Shown: positions 7,795-16,788 of the stretch, piece after piece | Layout of the letters: each line of letters starts with the position of its first letter | Position numbering within the stretch: the stretch's first letter is position 1 | Source: a bacterium | Lineage (GTDB): Bacteria; B130-G9 | NCBI GenBank assembly: GCA_035527515.1 | Contig: DATLAJ010000053.1 | Span: 8,056 to 72,055, forward strand | Direction of reading: 5' to 3' | Length of the DNA: 64,000 nt | Position numbers and translations under genes: made by a program | The notes under the pieces: generated by a model | Seen by the model: only the letters and a program-made list of their open reading frames with translations | The model's database searches: none | Told to the model about the DNA's origin: nothing

Positions 7795-9108
7795 TTAGCA
7801 AGAACCAAAGGCGAGCAATTGTGCGTACCGTGTCCGATTCCTTCGTGCCTGGGCAGTATTCGGTTCAGTAACATACTTCTCGAGGCGAGAGAGATTGACC
7901 GCTCTGATAATCACTTGGCCGCGCCCGCTGCCATCTATCGGGTTTCGGACCCAAATCCTCTGCTCGCGCCGCTCATGAAGCGCGGGGTAGAGGATTGTGG
8001 CCGAGCCATCTTGACCCCGAGTCAGGGCATAGATTGCGAGCTGGTACAGCATATTTGCCGTCGGCGGATTTGCCCAGAGGTCACGGTATTTGGCGTCCAA
8101 AAGCGCCATCGGCTTGCCATTTCTCGAGACGGCATAGTCCGGACGCGGCGTAGGGTCACGGCGCCTCATCGGGTTGTAGGAGGCGTAGAATCCCATAACG
8201 TTCTTCAGGCGGAACTGTTCCATGACAACGCAATTTGGAAGATTCTCTCGCAAGAAGCGGCCAAGAAGCGCTTGAAAGAAAAGATTCATGTCGAAAAGGA
8301 AACCGGGCAGCTCGATCCTCTGATCGGTAGATTCGAAATAGATGCCCTTCGCGTCCAGAAGCATCTGGATGATCGCAATTGACGGCTCGTATGCCACCGT
8401 CAACCTGCTCGATCTGCGTCGCAGGCGCCTCATGACGTTTTGGTCGAGGCGATCAATGGCCGAGACATTCTCTCTTATCTGAATGATTAGCCCTGCCAGG
8501 CGACGTTTCAGCCGCGGATCATCCGTGAGCGAGGCGCCGAGGTAGAGACCCTTTAATAGAACCTGGTTTATTAGACAATCTTGCAGTCTCGGATGATATG
8601 TGCAGGGAAGTGTTGCGGAGGTTGTTAAGCCCTTCTGACGCACGAATTGCTGAAAGTCGATCCTGCCGCGAGGGCTTGCGAGGGCGGCGTTCCTTCGGAC
8701 ATATCTGCGGTGCAAGCCTCTGGCTACCAGTTCGCTGGCCTCCTGGGCCAGCTGGTGCAACAGAATATCCTGAAAAGCAGAATCCGCAATTTGAAACTCG
8801 GTGTCTGGCAGGAGCTTCAGGTCCCGCAGACCATAGGCATACCGCAGCAGCCTCAACAGCGGCATTCCCTCGATCTTGGGACGAATCGTTATTGAGAGGT
8901 TCCCGAGGCGCAGCCTGCCGACGTACGAAAACGACTGGAGCCATAGCCCTTTATTGTGAACATCAACGATGCGGAGAACGTTGGACTTCGAGAGCTTTTC
9001 AGCCAGTTCGAGATCAGCGCTGTCTTGGCCGAGATGTTTGCTATGCAGAGCGCTCCCTGGTTCAGGCGAAAGCGTCTCCCATTCCTTGAGCTCCACCGGG
9101 ATTCGCAT
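7795..9108 (-). CDS. mcrC: McrC-type subunit of a McrBC restriction system
   Basis: McrC is the nuclease subunit that joins the McrB GTPase ring and cuts modified foreign DNA. The 437-residue protein has the family's N-terminal region (LSITIRPKIEGMPLLRLLRYAYGL) and a helical middle. Its C-terminal PD-(D/E)xK nuclease core has RPDYAV followed by ALLDAKYRDL, near residues 325-345, which supplies the catalytic Asp and Asp-x-Lys. The start ATG overlaps the mcrB stop (TGATG), so the two are translationally coupled. It converges with the radical SAM gene. The pair is an accessory defence island between housekeeping genes. Confidence 0.9.
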   Translation of the reverse strand: MRIPVELKEWETLSPEPGSALHSKHLGQDSADLELAEKLSKSNVLRIVDVHNKGLWLQSFSYVGRLRLGNLSITIRPKIEGMPLLRLLRYAYGLRDLKLLPDTEFQIADSAFQDILLHQLAQEASELVARGLHRRYVRRNAALASPRGRIDFQQFVRQKGLTTSATLPCTYHPRLQDCLINQVLLKGLYLGASLTDDPRLKRRLAGLIIQIRENVSAIDRLDQNVMRRLRRRSSRLTVAYEPSIAIIQMLLDAKGIYFESTDQRIELPGFLFDMNLFFQALLGRFLRENLPNCVVMEQFRLKNVMGFYASYNPMRRRDPTPRPDYAVSRNGKPMALLDAKYRDLWANPPTANMLYQLAIYALTRGQDGSATILYPALHERREQRIWVRNPIDGSGRGQVIIRAVNLSRLEKYVTEPNTAQARRNRTRYAQLLAFGSC

Positions 9109-11387
9109 CAGTTGTCTTGGCCCTCAGGCCCGCTACCCCCGTCGTCTTCATCGTGGTCCTCTTCAACTTCGCCTTCCTCCAAAGCAATAGCTTTTGCAGA
9201 CGCAGCCAAATCTTGCGTTATCGTAAAGAGCGCCTGGATCAGTCCGTCTTGATTCCTAGGCTCGAAGATGTCGTCGCTAAGCTGTTGATTCTCCGCATCA
9301 ACAAAGTCCGGTCCAAGAATCGCCTCAAGTTTGGCGTAGTCCTCGTAACAGTATTCCTGAAGAAGCGGCAGAATATCATCCCTGAGCACCCTGGAGAACG
9401 TAGCGAAGTCGGGCACAGGCCGCTCGCTCTGCATAAGATAAGCGTGCCCAACCTGAAGGTTGCGAGCATCGCGCCCGATATGGTCAAGGATGCGCCGGTT
9501 CAAAGCGTCAAGCCACAGCTCAAGCGATAGCCCCTCAATACGCGGTCCTTTCAAAAGCGAGCTGTCCGGCATGAGCTCCACAAATCCGAACCTGCGCCTC
9601 AACGCTGTGTCCAAAAGGGCAATCGAACGGTCGGCAGTATTCATTGTCCCGATCACATACACGTTTGCAGGCACACTGAAGCGCTCGCCTGAGAGCGGCA
9701 GGATAAGTTCCTGGCCTCGCTTGTCCTTCTCCAGAATGGTGAGAAGTTCGCCGAAGATGCGGGGTATGTCTCCCCTGTTGATCTCGTCGATAATCAGATA
9801 AAACTTGCTGTTCGGTGAGGCCTCTGCATCTTTGCAGAGCTTTTTGAATATCCCGTCCCGCAGCTCAAACACCAGCTTGCCATCAATCTCGCTCGGCCGA
9901 AATCCCTCGATGAAGTCCTCGTATCCGTAAGCCGGATGAAAGCAGCAAGTCCGCACGGTGCCCTCTTGGCCCTCAATTGTCGCCTTCTCCTGATCTGAAA
10001 GCTGATCATAAGGTTTTCCGTATGACGATCGTGCCGCCAATTCCCGTGCCGCGCGAATAGCCCAGTAGGTCTTGCCCGTGCCGGGTGGACCATACAGGAT
10101 CACCTGCCCCTTACGCCGGAGAATCGACTCAATCCTCTCAACGATTGGATGAGGCCTCTCAACGATTGAATGGGGCCGCGGAGGCGGTATGATAACGCGA
10201 ATGCGCTTTTCGATTGCCACGAGGTTTTCTGGATACTTCCCTAGCTTCCAAACCGTGGTCCGCAGACCTTCATTTTTGTTCGGCATCTGCCATTGGTCCA
10301 AAGAAAGCCACTCAACCGGGCGTCGATGTGGGAAACCGGATGACGCGTCGTACTCGTATCCTCCGGTTACGCGCCCAACGCCAAGCACTTTTCGGCCTTC
10401 GCACGCAACGACCAGGTCGCCTTCCAAGATATGAGCAAGAAACTTGAAGACCTGAGCAGCCCCTATTCCAACACTTTGGGCAGTTCCTGGGTAGTTCTCG
10501 GCCATGAGCTCTTTCAACGCATCTTTGGATCGTTGGTCGCATGCGTAGTCCCTGAGGTCCCCGAGCTTTGCCCAACCGATTGAGACGAACTTCCCATCTC
10601 TCATCTCGCCCCAATAGCTCCGTCCAGTCCGCCCGTCCGTCGTGCCGATTCGCCAATAACGGTGCGGCTTTCCGTTTCTCGCGTTTAGCACGCTCGTGAG
10701 ATGGTTGATCGGCATCTCTAGTTCCGCAGCCAAGTCCACATATCTCCCCGCACAGAGAAAACGGCCTTCGCCCTCTGGCGGCAACTGAAGCAGCTTGATC
10801 AGGTGGAAACGCTGGTAATGGGCAGTATGGAAATCGTCAAGCTTGTTGGGATAAAGCAGACTGAAATACTTGTGGGACCAGGCCTTGTCCGCCACGGTGG
10901 GAGCCTGTTCGCTTAGGTCGCGCTGAAGCTGCTTGTAGTCATCGTCCGAGGCGTTCGTGGGCAGGGCGTCAAGCACCTTGCACGCGTTGACAAGCTCACC
11001 CCGCTGGCGACGGGCGATCTCAACAGCCTCCTCAGTCGAGATAGCGACTTGCTTGGTCGCGGTTCCTGTCGTCCATTCATGTGTCTCTTTCCTCAGGAAA
11101 ATCTCGAATTTCAGGGCGTTGCCACCTGCAATGCTCCCGAACCTGGCAGGAAGCTCATCATCATTCTTGAACTCTAACCAGAACATCAGACTGTCGGGCT
11201 TGGGTTCCCCGTGCATCGTGTTTAGTAGCGCTTCCCCGTCAAGCTGAAGAAGTTTCTCAGGGCCGAATCGCTCGCGAAAAAGGTCATAGCACTGTTTCAG
11301 CTTGTCCTTCGAAAGCAGCTTGCCCTCGTTATTCAGCTTCTCGTAAGTAGCGAGGAGCTCCTTCTTCAGCTTCTCATTCAGTTCCAT
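9108..11387 (-). CDS. mcrB: McrB-type AAA+ GTPase of a McrBC restriction system
   Basis: This is the motor and recognition subunit of type IV restriction, 759 residues. The N-terminal 250 residues are specific to this subtype. They are followed by a PUA/EVE-like region (about 255-385) with VSIGWAKLGDL and GDLVVACEGRKVLGVG, a likely modified-base reader. The AAA+ core has Walker A GPPGTGKTYWA near residue 435, Walker B YLIIDEINRGDIPRIFGE near 530, and the McrB signature MNTADRSIALLDTALRRRF near 590. The C-terminus is very acidic. A promoter should lie in 11388-11428, but I see no clear one. Confidence 0.9.
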   Translation of the reverse strand: MELNEKLKKELLATYEKLNNEGKLLSKDKLKQCYDLFRERFGPEKLLQLDGEALLNTMHGEPKPDSLMFWLEFKNDDELPARFGSIAGGNALKFEIFLRKETHEWTTGTATKQVAISTEEAVEIARRQRGELVNACKVLDALPTNASDDDYKQLQRDLSEQAPTVADKAWSHKYFSLLYPNKLDDFHTAHYQRFHLIKLLQLPPEGEGRFLCAGRYVDLAAELEMPINHLTSVLNARNGKPHRYWRIGTTDGRTGRSYWGEMRDGKFVSIGWAKLGDLRDYACDQRSKDALKELMAENYPGTAQSVGIGAAQVFKFLAHILEGDLVVACEGRKVLGVGRVTGGYEYDASSGFPHRRPVEWLSLDQWQMPNKNEGLRTTVWKLGKYPENLVAIEKRIRVIIPPPRPHSIVERPHPIVERIESILRRKGQVILYGPPGTGKTYWAIRAARELAARSSYGKPYDQLSDQEKATIEGQEGTVRTCCFHPAYGYEDFIEGFRPSEIDGKLVFELRDGIFKKLCKDAEASPNSKFYLIIDEINRGDIPRIFGELLTILEKDKRGQELILPLSGERFSVPANVYVIGTMNTADRSIALLDTALRRRFGFVELMPDSSLLKGPRIEGLSLELWLDALNRRILDHIGRDARNLQVGHAYLMQSERPVPDFATFSRVLRDDILPLLQEYCYEDYAKLEAILGPDFVDAENQQLSDDIFEPRNQDGLIQALFTITQDLAASAKAIALEEGEVEEDHDEDDGGSGPEGQDN

Positions 11388-11428
11388 CTTGCCTCACTCC
11401 TTATCAGTCGTCGTTGCGGCTACAAGTA

Positions 11429-12577
11429 TCATACACGACCTAGCACCTCTTGATAGACCGCAAGCGTCTGTTCAGCCGTCCGCCTCCAGGAGAAGGTGCT
11501 GGCCCTTTGCAGGCCGTTTTCCTTGAGCGCGTCGTATATGTCAGGGTCCATTATGACGGAGGCCATGACATCCGCCATGTCCAGCGGCTCGTAGGGTCTG
11601 AAGAAGGCGGCGGCGTCTCCTGCGACCTCCCTCAAGGCGTGGATGTCCGAGGCGCAGACCGGCACGCCGCAGGCCATCGCCTCGAGCACAGGCAGGCCAA
11701 AGCCCTCGTAGAGCGTCGGGAACACGAAGAGATGCGCTCCGGAATAGAGAACGGGCAGCTTGTCGTGAGGCACGGCGCCGAGAAAGCGGACAGACTGGGC
11801 GAGACGATTCCGTTTCACGTAGTTTTCCAGCACCGCCCTTTGCTTGGGGTGGTCTCCAACGATAACGAGGCTGTGGTCGCACTCGAGGCTCATTTTTAGG
11901 TTCTTGAACGCCTCGAGCAGTCGGGCAACGTTCTTGTGCTCACGGAGGCTCCCCACGTAAAGGATATAGGGCGGCTCGATTGCGTAGTCGGTCTTTAGCC
12001 GCTGGATAACCTCCTCAGGAGGCTGCGGCTTGAATATCTCTGCCACGCCATTGTAGATGACGCTTATCTTATCCTCTGGGACGTGCAAATGCTTGACGAT
12101 CTCGGCCTTGCTGGTATTAGAGGCCGTGATGATCCTGTCGGCGACGCGAGTGGCGAGGCGCAGCATCGACTTGGCATAAAGCCGCGCCGTTTTTGAGCGC
12201 AAGAGCTCCGGGAAGAGCAGGTGATTGATGTCGTGAATTGAGATCACGTAGCGGCACGGCTTGAGCGGCGATGACGCGTAGTGCAACCAGTGCAAGAGGT
12301 CGAGGCGCAGCTTCCTGGCCTTTAGCGGGAGACGAATGCTCTCCGAGATGGAGTAGCGTTTTGCGCTCTCTCTCACCACAGTGAAGTTGTGCCCGGGCTT
12401 CTGAATCTGCGCCGGATCGCCGAGCAGAGAATACTCGTCTTCGGTATCTACAAGAGCGAGGTTCTTGATGAGGTTCGATGTGATCGTCCCGATGCCGTAG
12501 TCCAGGATTTTTCTACAATCGATGCCGATTCTCGCTGGCGTCATAGGCTCTGAGGTCAGAAGGTCATCTTCGGGCAT
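11429..12577 (-). CDS. Glycosyltransferase family 4 protein
   Basis: The 382-residue cytosolic GT-B glycosyltransferase probably transfers a nucleotide-sugar residue to a glycan or lipid carrier. The N-terminal half has ISIHDINHLLFPEL and IITASNTSKAEIVKHL. The C-terminal half has ILYVGSLREHKNVARLLEAF and the donor-binding motif FPTLYEGFGLPVLEAMACG with its conserved E-x7-E pattern near residue 295. The overall pattern is that of mannosyltransferase-like group 1 enzymes, but donor and acceptor cannot be read from sequence. The start is the ATG at 12577; an internal Met at 12544 is possible. It follows the REC-GAF-HisKA gene on the same strand. Confidence 0.88.
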   Translation of the reverse strand: MPEDDLLTSEPMTPARIGIDCRKILDYGIGTITSNLIKNLALVDTEDEYSLLGDPAQIQKPGHNFTVVRESAKRYSISESIRLPLKARKLRLDLLHWLHYASSPLKPCRYVISIHDINHLLFPELLRSKTARLYAKSMLRLATRVADRIITASNTSKAEIVKHLHVPEDKISVIYNGVAEIFKPQPPEEVIQRLKTDYAIEPPYILYVGSLREHKNVARLLEAFKNLKMSLECDHSLVIVGDHPKQRAVLENYVKRNRLAQSVRFLGAVPHDKLPVLYSGAHLFVFPTLYEGFGLPVLEAMACGVPVCASDIHALREVAGDAAAFFRPYEPLDMADVMASVIMDPDIYDALKENGLQRASTFSWRRTAEQTLAVYQEVLGRV

Positions 12578-12642
12578 AGCTTCCGCAACGTTGTCGGGGC
12601 TATTGTGGCGGCATGATTGTTCTGTCCGCCCGGCGCCCTTTG

Positions 12643-13977
12643 TCAGTTTTCCCCGAGGTTGGACATAATCTCATCGAGGTCGAACATCTTGCCGTCCGTG
12701 TTGGCGGCGCTTGGCGCCGTGCGCTGAATGTTTTCGAGCTTGCTGACGATCGAGGCGATGCGGTCGGCGTTCTCCAGAATCGATTTTGCCTTCTGCTTAA
12801 TCGCCTCGTCGCTCGCGGCAAGCATAGTTTGAAGCATTTGAGCCGAAAGCAGGATGCTGCACAGCGGGTTGTTGATCTCGTGATTGACGGTGGCCACCAT
12901 CCGCTCTATCGTCTTGAGCCGCTCGGTCTCGATTAGCTTCTCGTGCGCCTGTTTGAGCTCATTCTGGGCCTCGACCGCGCGCATGTAGAGCTTGGCGTTC
13001 ATGATGGCTATCCCAGCGTATTCGGTGAAGCGCTCCAGAATGGCCGTGTGCTCCTCGGTTATTGGCCGTCTCGACTTGTGGTTATCGACCGTAATAGTGC
13101 CGACCACGACGTCCTTCACGACGAGTGGGATTTTGGCCATCGGCCCTGGGAACAGCCTCTTGGCTTTATTTGCGGTTTCGCCCTCGCCGAAGTCGCCGTC
13201 AGAAAAATACTTCGCCTTGTGGTGGACGACCTGCTTGGCCCACGGCGCTATCTTGTCGTCTGAAAGTGGCCACACCTTCTCCGCCAGCACCACCTCATAC
13301 TTGTCCTCGGGGATGCCCATCCCCATCACTGCCTCCTCGAGCTTCCGGTCCCAATCAATCAGCGAGAGAACTACGCGGTCAAACTGCACCGCGTTGGCTA
13401 TGCTCAGGAGTATCTCCTTCAGGACCTTGTCCAGCTCGAGCGAGCTCGCAATAGATTTGGCGATATGCTCAAAGGTCTCGAACTGCTCGGCCTGCCGCGC
13501 TAGCTGTTGGTTTTCGCGGCCAAGCTGCTCGTTTGCCTTTTCTAGGTCTTCGATCCTGGCGACCACCCGCTCGTAGAGCCGCTTGTTGTCAACAGCGTCT
13601 CTCAGAGAAGTCACTGTCCGCGAGAGCTCAAGCGGCTTCTTGAGGAAGAACGATGCGGCGTTGTTCCACGCTCGCAGGACCTTGCCAAGCGTGGGTTTGG
13701 CCGACGCAACGATCGTGGGGATGTGTCCCTCGGAGGTTGCGCTCTCGGCGAACATGTCAAGCCCGATGCGGGCGGCGAACTCAACGTCAAGCAGGACAAC
13801 GTCGCAGTCTCGCTGCCTCAGGCAAGCTCTTATCTCATCCGCCGACGAGAAAGACACCACCTCAAAGCCTGCACCCGCCAACGCCGGCTCAATATGGGCG
13901 ACCGATTCCGGCGTATCTACGATCAGGACTCTTGCTGGAGCATCTGTCGTCTCGGTGGTCTGCATTTTGTCAGCCAA
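12643..13977 (-). CDS. REC-GAF-HisKA protein lacking the ATPase domain
   Basis: This 444-residue signalling protein starts with a receiver domain (residues about 15-135) with Asp21, phospho-acceptor Asp64 (VVLLDVEF) and the FFLKKP lysine. A coiled coil (about 140-165) leads to a GAF domain (about 170-325). The C-terminus is a HisKA-type dimerisation helix pair with the H-box VNHEINNPLCS at about His366. The protein then ends after about 78 more residues, so the N, G1 and G2 boxes of a HATPase domain are all absent. I see no ATPase domain in the bases downstream. It may act as a phosphotransfer or scaffold protein, or be a truncated kinase. Confidence 0.75.
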   Translation of the reverse strand: MADKMQTTETTDAPARVLIVDTPESVAHIEPALAGAGFEVVSFSSADEIRACLRQRDCDVVLLDVEFAARIGLDMFAESATSEGHIPTIVASAKPTLGKVLRAWNNAASFFLKKPLELSRTVTSLRDAVDNKRLYERVVARIEDLEKANEQLGRENQQLARQAEQFETFEHIAKSIASSLELDKVLKEILLSIANAVQFDRVVLSLIDWDRKLEEAVMGMGIPEDKYEVVLAEKVWPLSDDKIAPWAKQVVHHKAKYFSDGDFGEGETANKAKRLFPGPMAKIPLVVKDVVVGTITVDNHKSRRPITEEHTAILERFTEYAGIAIMNAKLYMRAVEAQNELKQAHEKLIETERLKTIERMVATVNHEINNPLCSILLSAQMLQTMLAASDEAIKQKAKSILENADRIASIVSKLENIQRTAPSAANTDGKMFDLDEIMSNLGEN

Positions 13978-14149
13978 GTTTCCCTCTTCACAGAATCACG
14001 TACAGCCTTGCTCAATTAGGTTACTACCCACTCACCCATAGTCAACCCTTTTGCTCGCAGCATAAATACGAGCTGGCGGAAACGCTGCCATTCACGCTTG
14101 CCGAAGCTCCAACGAGTGCAGCAGCACACCCCCAAGATAGAGAGTGTGG

Positions 14150-14641
14150 TCAATAGAAGAGCGAGATGAGCCACATGAACAGCCACAGCGAGGCATTGGC
14201 CATGACGCCGGCGATGACGTCGTCGATCATGACACCGTGTCCGCCCTCTATTCGCTGGACCTTCCTAAACCCTGGCTTGACAATGTCGAAGAACCTGAAT
14301 GCGAAGAACCCCGCGATGACGAGACGCCAGTCCAGCGGCATGTAGAACATGGTTATCATTGCGCCGACAACCTCGTCGATGACGATTCGGCCGTCGTCCT
14401 TCTTGCCTGATATTCTTTCCGCCCGGCCCGCGGCCCACACGCCGACAAAGTAAACAGCCAGAATGGCGATGAGATAACCCCAGGCTGGCACGCCGAGCAC
14501 CGACGCCATGATGAAGATAAAAAGGCCCGGGATTGTCCCGAACGTGCCGGGCACCATTGGTATCTCGCCGACGTAAAAGGAGGTTGCGAGGACCTCTGCG
14601 ATGTGGTCGCTAGGCGTAAGCGCGGTTTCTTTGTTCGGCAC
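14150..14641 (-). CDS. pgpA: Phosphatidylglycerophosphatase A
   Basis: PgpA removes the phosphate from phosphatidylglycerophosphate to make phosphatidylglycerol in the inner membrane. Motifs include GEIPMVPGTFGTIPGL, the IVIDEVVGAMITM acidic motif, FRFFDIVKPGFRKVQ and GHGVMIDDVIAGVMAN with catalytic acids. There are about four membrane segments. I use the GTG at 14641 (163 residues, family-like) because it lies just after the stop of the upstream zinc-ribbon gene; a longer frame to 14710 would overlap that gene by 65 bases. The genes probably share a transcript. Confidence 0.9.
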   Translation of the reverse strand: MPNKETALTPSDHIAEVLATSFYVGEIPMVPGTFGTIPGLFIFIMASVLGVPAWGYLIAILAVYFVGVWAAGRAERISGKKDDGRIVIDEVVGAMITMFYMPLDWRLVIAGFFAFRFFDIVKPGFRKVQRIEGGHGVMIDDVIAGVMANASLWLFMWLISLFY

Positions 14642-14645
14642 GCTG

Positions 14646-15227
14646 TTACTTGGGTCCTTCGTCTTTGTCCAGTTCCTGATTGAGACCCTCCAGATACACG
14701 TCCCCCTCAATCTCTTTCGTCTCCGACGCGACCCTCGTTTGCCACTCCTTGATCTTGGCCGTATAGGAGGTCAGGTAAAGGTATGTCCCCAGCGTCAGAA
14801 ACGCCATCGCAATAAGCCCGTACACCAGCAAGTTGTAGTTGTAGGACAGCACAAAGATCACGAAATCAAGAAAGAGGCAAAGGCCTATCCCACGCCGATT
14901 CGTAGCCCTGATCATTGTCCGCGCCTCGGTGTTTCTCATCCTTAGGTCAAACAGTTCCGTCTGTTCTCTCTTGCGGACTTTCTTGGCCTCCTCGTCGGCA
15001 AGCTGCGCCCCGATCTGAGTCTCCTTGAACGCAGCATCAAGCTCCTCCCTCATCTCGGCGGCGCTTCTTTCGCCTGTCGGCCCTGAGGCCTGCGCGACTT
15101 TCTTCACCAGCTTGCCGTTGCGCTCGCCGAACTCCTCCCCACAATACGGGCACAAATATATCTTGTTGGCGGCAGAGTAGTTCATCTTGTTGCCGCATTC
15201 GGGGCAAGGTTTTCTGTCATTCTGCAT
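14646..15227 (-). CDS. Zinc-ribbon membrane protein of unknown function
   Basis: The 193-residue protein has an N-terminal zinc ribbon with Cys8, Cys11, Cys26 and Cys29 (CPECG and CPYCG), then a charged helical region (about 45-110) likely to form a coiled coil. Two membrane segments follow (about 113-130 and 134-155), then a charged C-terminal tail. It lies between the MlaE-like gene and pgpA on one strand with short gaps. I do not recognise a family beyond the ribbon. A regulatory or assembly role at the inner membrane is only a guess. Confidence 0.65.
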   Translation of the reverse strand: MQNDRKPCPECGNKMNYSAANKIYLCPYCGEEFGERNGKLVKKVAQASGPTGERSAAEMREELDAAFKETQIGAQLADEEAKKVRKREQTELFDLRMRNTEARTMIRATNRRGIGLCLFLDFVIFVLSYNYNLLVYGLIAMAFLTLGTYLYLTSYTAKIKEWQTRVASETKEIEGDVYLEGLNQELDKDEGPK

Positions 15228-15265
15228 GGTTACTTATCTCCTATGGTCTCAAACAGCTCGAAACG

Positions 15266-16045
15266 CTAAAGCAACATGAACGCCTTCGTCAGGACCAAAT
15301 CACTGAGCAAAACCAGCACTGAGGAAAGAACCACGGCCCTCGTGGTGGAAATGCCGACGCCCCGCGTGCCGCCCAGCGTCGTCAGCCCCTGATAACACCC
15401 TATTCCAGCGATTATCAACCCAAAAAAGAAACACTTGCCTACGCCACTTAGGACGTCCTGAGGCGCCAAAAAATCTAGCGCACTTGAGAGGAAAAAACTG
15501 GCCTTAATCCCCAGTTCAAGGGACGCGATGATCATCCCGCCCAATATCCCAAGAATGTCCCCGATCAGGGCGAGGAGCGGCAGCGTTATCATTAGCGCAA
15601 CCACTCTCGGCATGACGAGCCGCTTCACCGGGCTCGCACCCATCACTCTGAGCGCGTCGATCTGCTCGGAGACCTTCATTGAGCCTATCTCCGCCGCTAT
15701 GCCGGAGGCAACCCTTCCCGAGACGATGAGCGCCACCAAGATCGGCCCAAGTTCGCGGGTGATCGCCACTACCAGGACCTTTGCCACGTAGGACTTTGCG
15801 CCGAACCTGATGAACGCCGAGCCTGTCTGGAGGCAAAGAACCATACCCGTAAACAACGAGGTGAGGCTTACGATCGTGAGAGACTTCAGCCCCACGCTCT
15901 CCATCTGCTCGACGATCGGGCCTATCTCGAACGGAGGCTTGAACAACGACGCGAGCGCCTTGCCGACGAGGACTGCGCTCGCACCAGCGTATCTGACGGT
16001 CTTAATTATTCGAGCGTCGAGCGACTCAACTGTTGACGAAGCCAA
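15266..16045 (-). CDS. MlaE-like ABC transporter permease
   Basis: The 259-residue inner-membrane protein belongs to the MlaE/YrbE family, the permease of phospholipid or lipid transport between membranes. Signature parts are TGMVLCLQTGSAFIRFGA, TRELGPILVALIVSGRVASG with AAEIGSMKVSEQIDALRVMG, and GKCFFFGLIIAGIGCYQGL. About five membrane segments are visible. The usual partners MlaF (ATPase) and MlaD (MCE protein) are not next to it, so the complex must be completed from elsewhere. The neighbouring pgpA and zinc-ribbon genes are co-directional, in keeping with an envelope-lipid theme. Confidence 0.88.
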   Translation of the reverse strand: MASSTVESLDARIIKTVRYAGASAVLVGKALASLFKPPFEIGPIVEQMESVGLKSLTIVSLTSLFTGMVLCLQTGSAFIRFGAKSYVAKVLVVAITRELGPILVALIVSGRVASGIAAEIGSMKVSEQIDALRVMGASPVKRLVMPRVVALMITLPLLALIGDILGILGGMIIASLELGIKASFFLSSALDFLAPQDVLSGVGKCFFFGLIIAGIGCYQGLTTLGGTRGVGISTTRAVVLSSVLVLLSDLVLTKAFMLL

Positions 16046-16171
16046 TCTTCAAAGCCTCTTACGCCCTTGCCCTAGTTTGGTAGATCACGGAATGTCCGCA
16101 AAGGACCTTGCTGGCTTTTTGCTTGCCGCAAGGCATCCCGGGCGGGACCGACAATTGCTTTGGGGCCACGA

Positions 16172-16498
16172 TCACCCGATCGCCTTGTCTAGCGTTTTCC
16201 TAATCCTATCGACAGGCACCACCCCGACAATCGAATCAACCTTCTCGCCGTCCTTGAAAATCATCAACGTCGGTATCGCACGGATGCCGTAATTGGCCGA
16301 CGTGTTTGGGCACTCATCGACATTTATCTGGCCGAACTTAGCCTTGCCCTCGTATTCCACGGCCAGCTTTTCAACCAAAGGGGCGATCATAAGGCACGGG
16401 CCGCACCATTCTGCCCAGAAATCGACCAACACCGGCACGTCGGATTGGAGAACGTCCGCATCGAAATTCTCATCAGTAAAAGCTGGTAAGTTGGACAT
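16172..16498 (-). CDS. trxA: Thioredoxin
   Basis: This is a 108-residue classical thioredoxin that reduces disulfides in cytosolic proteins. The active site WCGPC is at residues 31-35, preceded by PVLVDFWAE. The cis-proline loop is YGIRAIPTLMIFKDGE, and the C-terminus is VDRIRKTLDKAI. There is no signal peptide, which supports a cytosolic location. It lies 40 bases downstream of tRNA-Glu on the same strand and may be read through from it. Length and motifs are entirely normal. Confidence 0.95.
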   Translation of the reverse strand: MSNLPAFTDENFDADVLQSDVPVLVDFWAEWCGPCLMIAPLVEKLAVEYEGKAKFGQINVDECPNTSANYGIRAIPTLMIFKDGEKVDSIVGVVPVDRIRKTLDKAIG

Positions 16499-16538
16499 CT
16501 TCCTCCTCTACTCAAAACTACATTACGCTCAAAAACTA

Positions 16539-16613
16539 TGCCCTCAAGGGGATTTGAACCCCTGCCGCCGCCGTGAAAGGGCGGTGTCCTGTCCTGACTA
16601 GACGATGAGGGCA
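16539..16613 (-). tRNA. tRNA-Glu (anticodon TTC)
   Basis: Read on the minus strand, this 75-base cloverleaf has a TGCCCTC / GAGGGCA acceptor stem. The anticodon stem CCGCC/GGCGG encloses CTTTCAC with anticodon TTC. The T arm contains GGTTCAAATCC. The CCA end is not encoded. It stands upstream of trxA. Confidence 0.95.
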
Positions 16614-16788
16614 GACATCGGTATCTTGTCAAACATACAGTAGTGGCACTCGGTGCCCAAGTCAACTTGACGAACGGTGCGAGCGCGTCACGTGCGCTAG
16701 GCCGCGGAACATTTGGGGGGAGGAGACAGTTCGACATCCTATCGTGCGCCTCGCACTGTCACTGGCAGACGGAAACTCAGTCGCGCGA

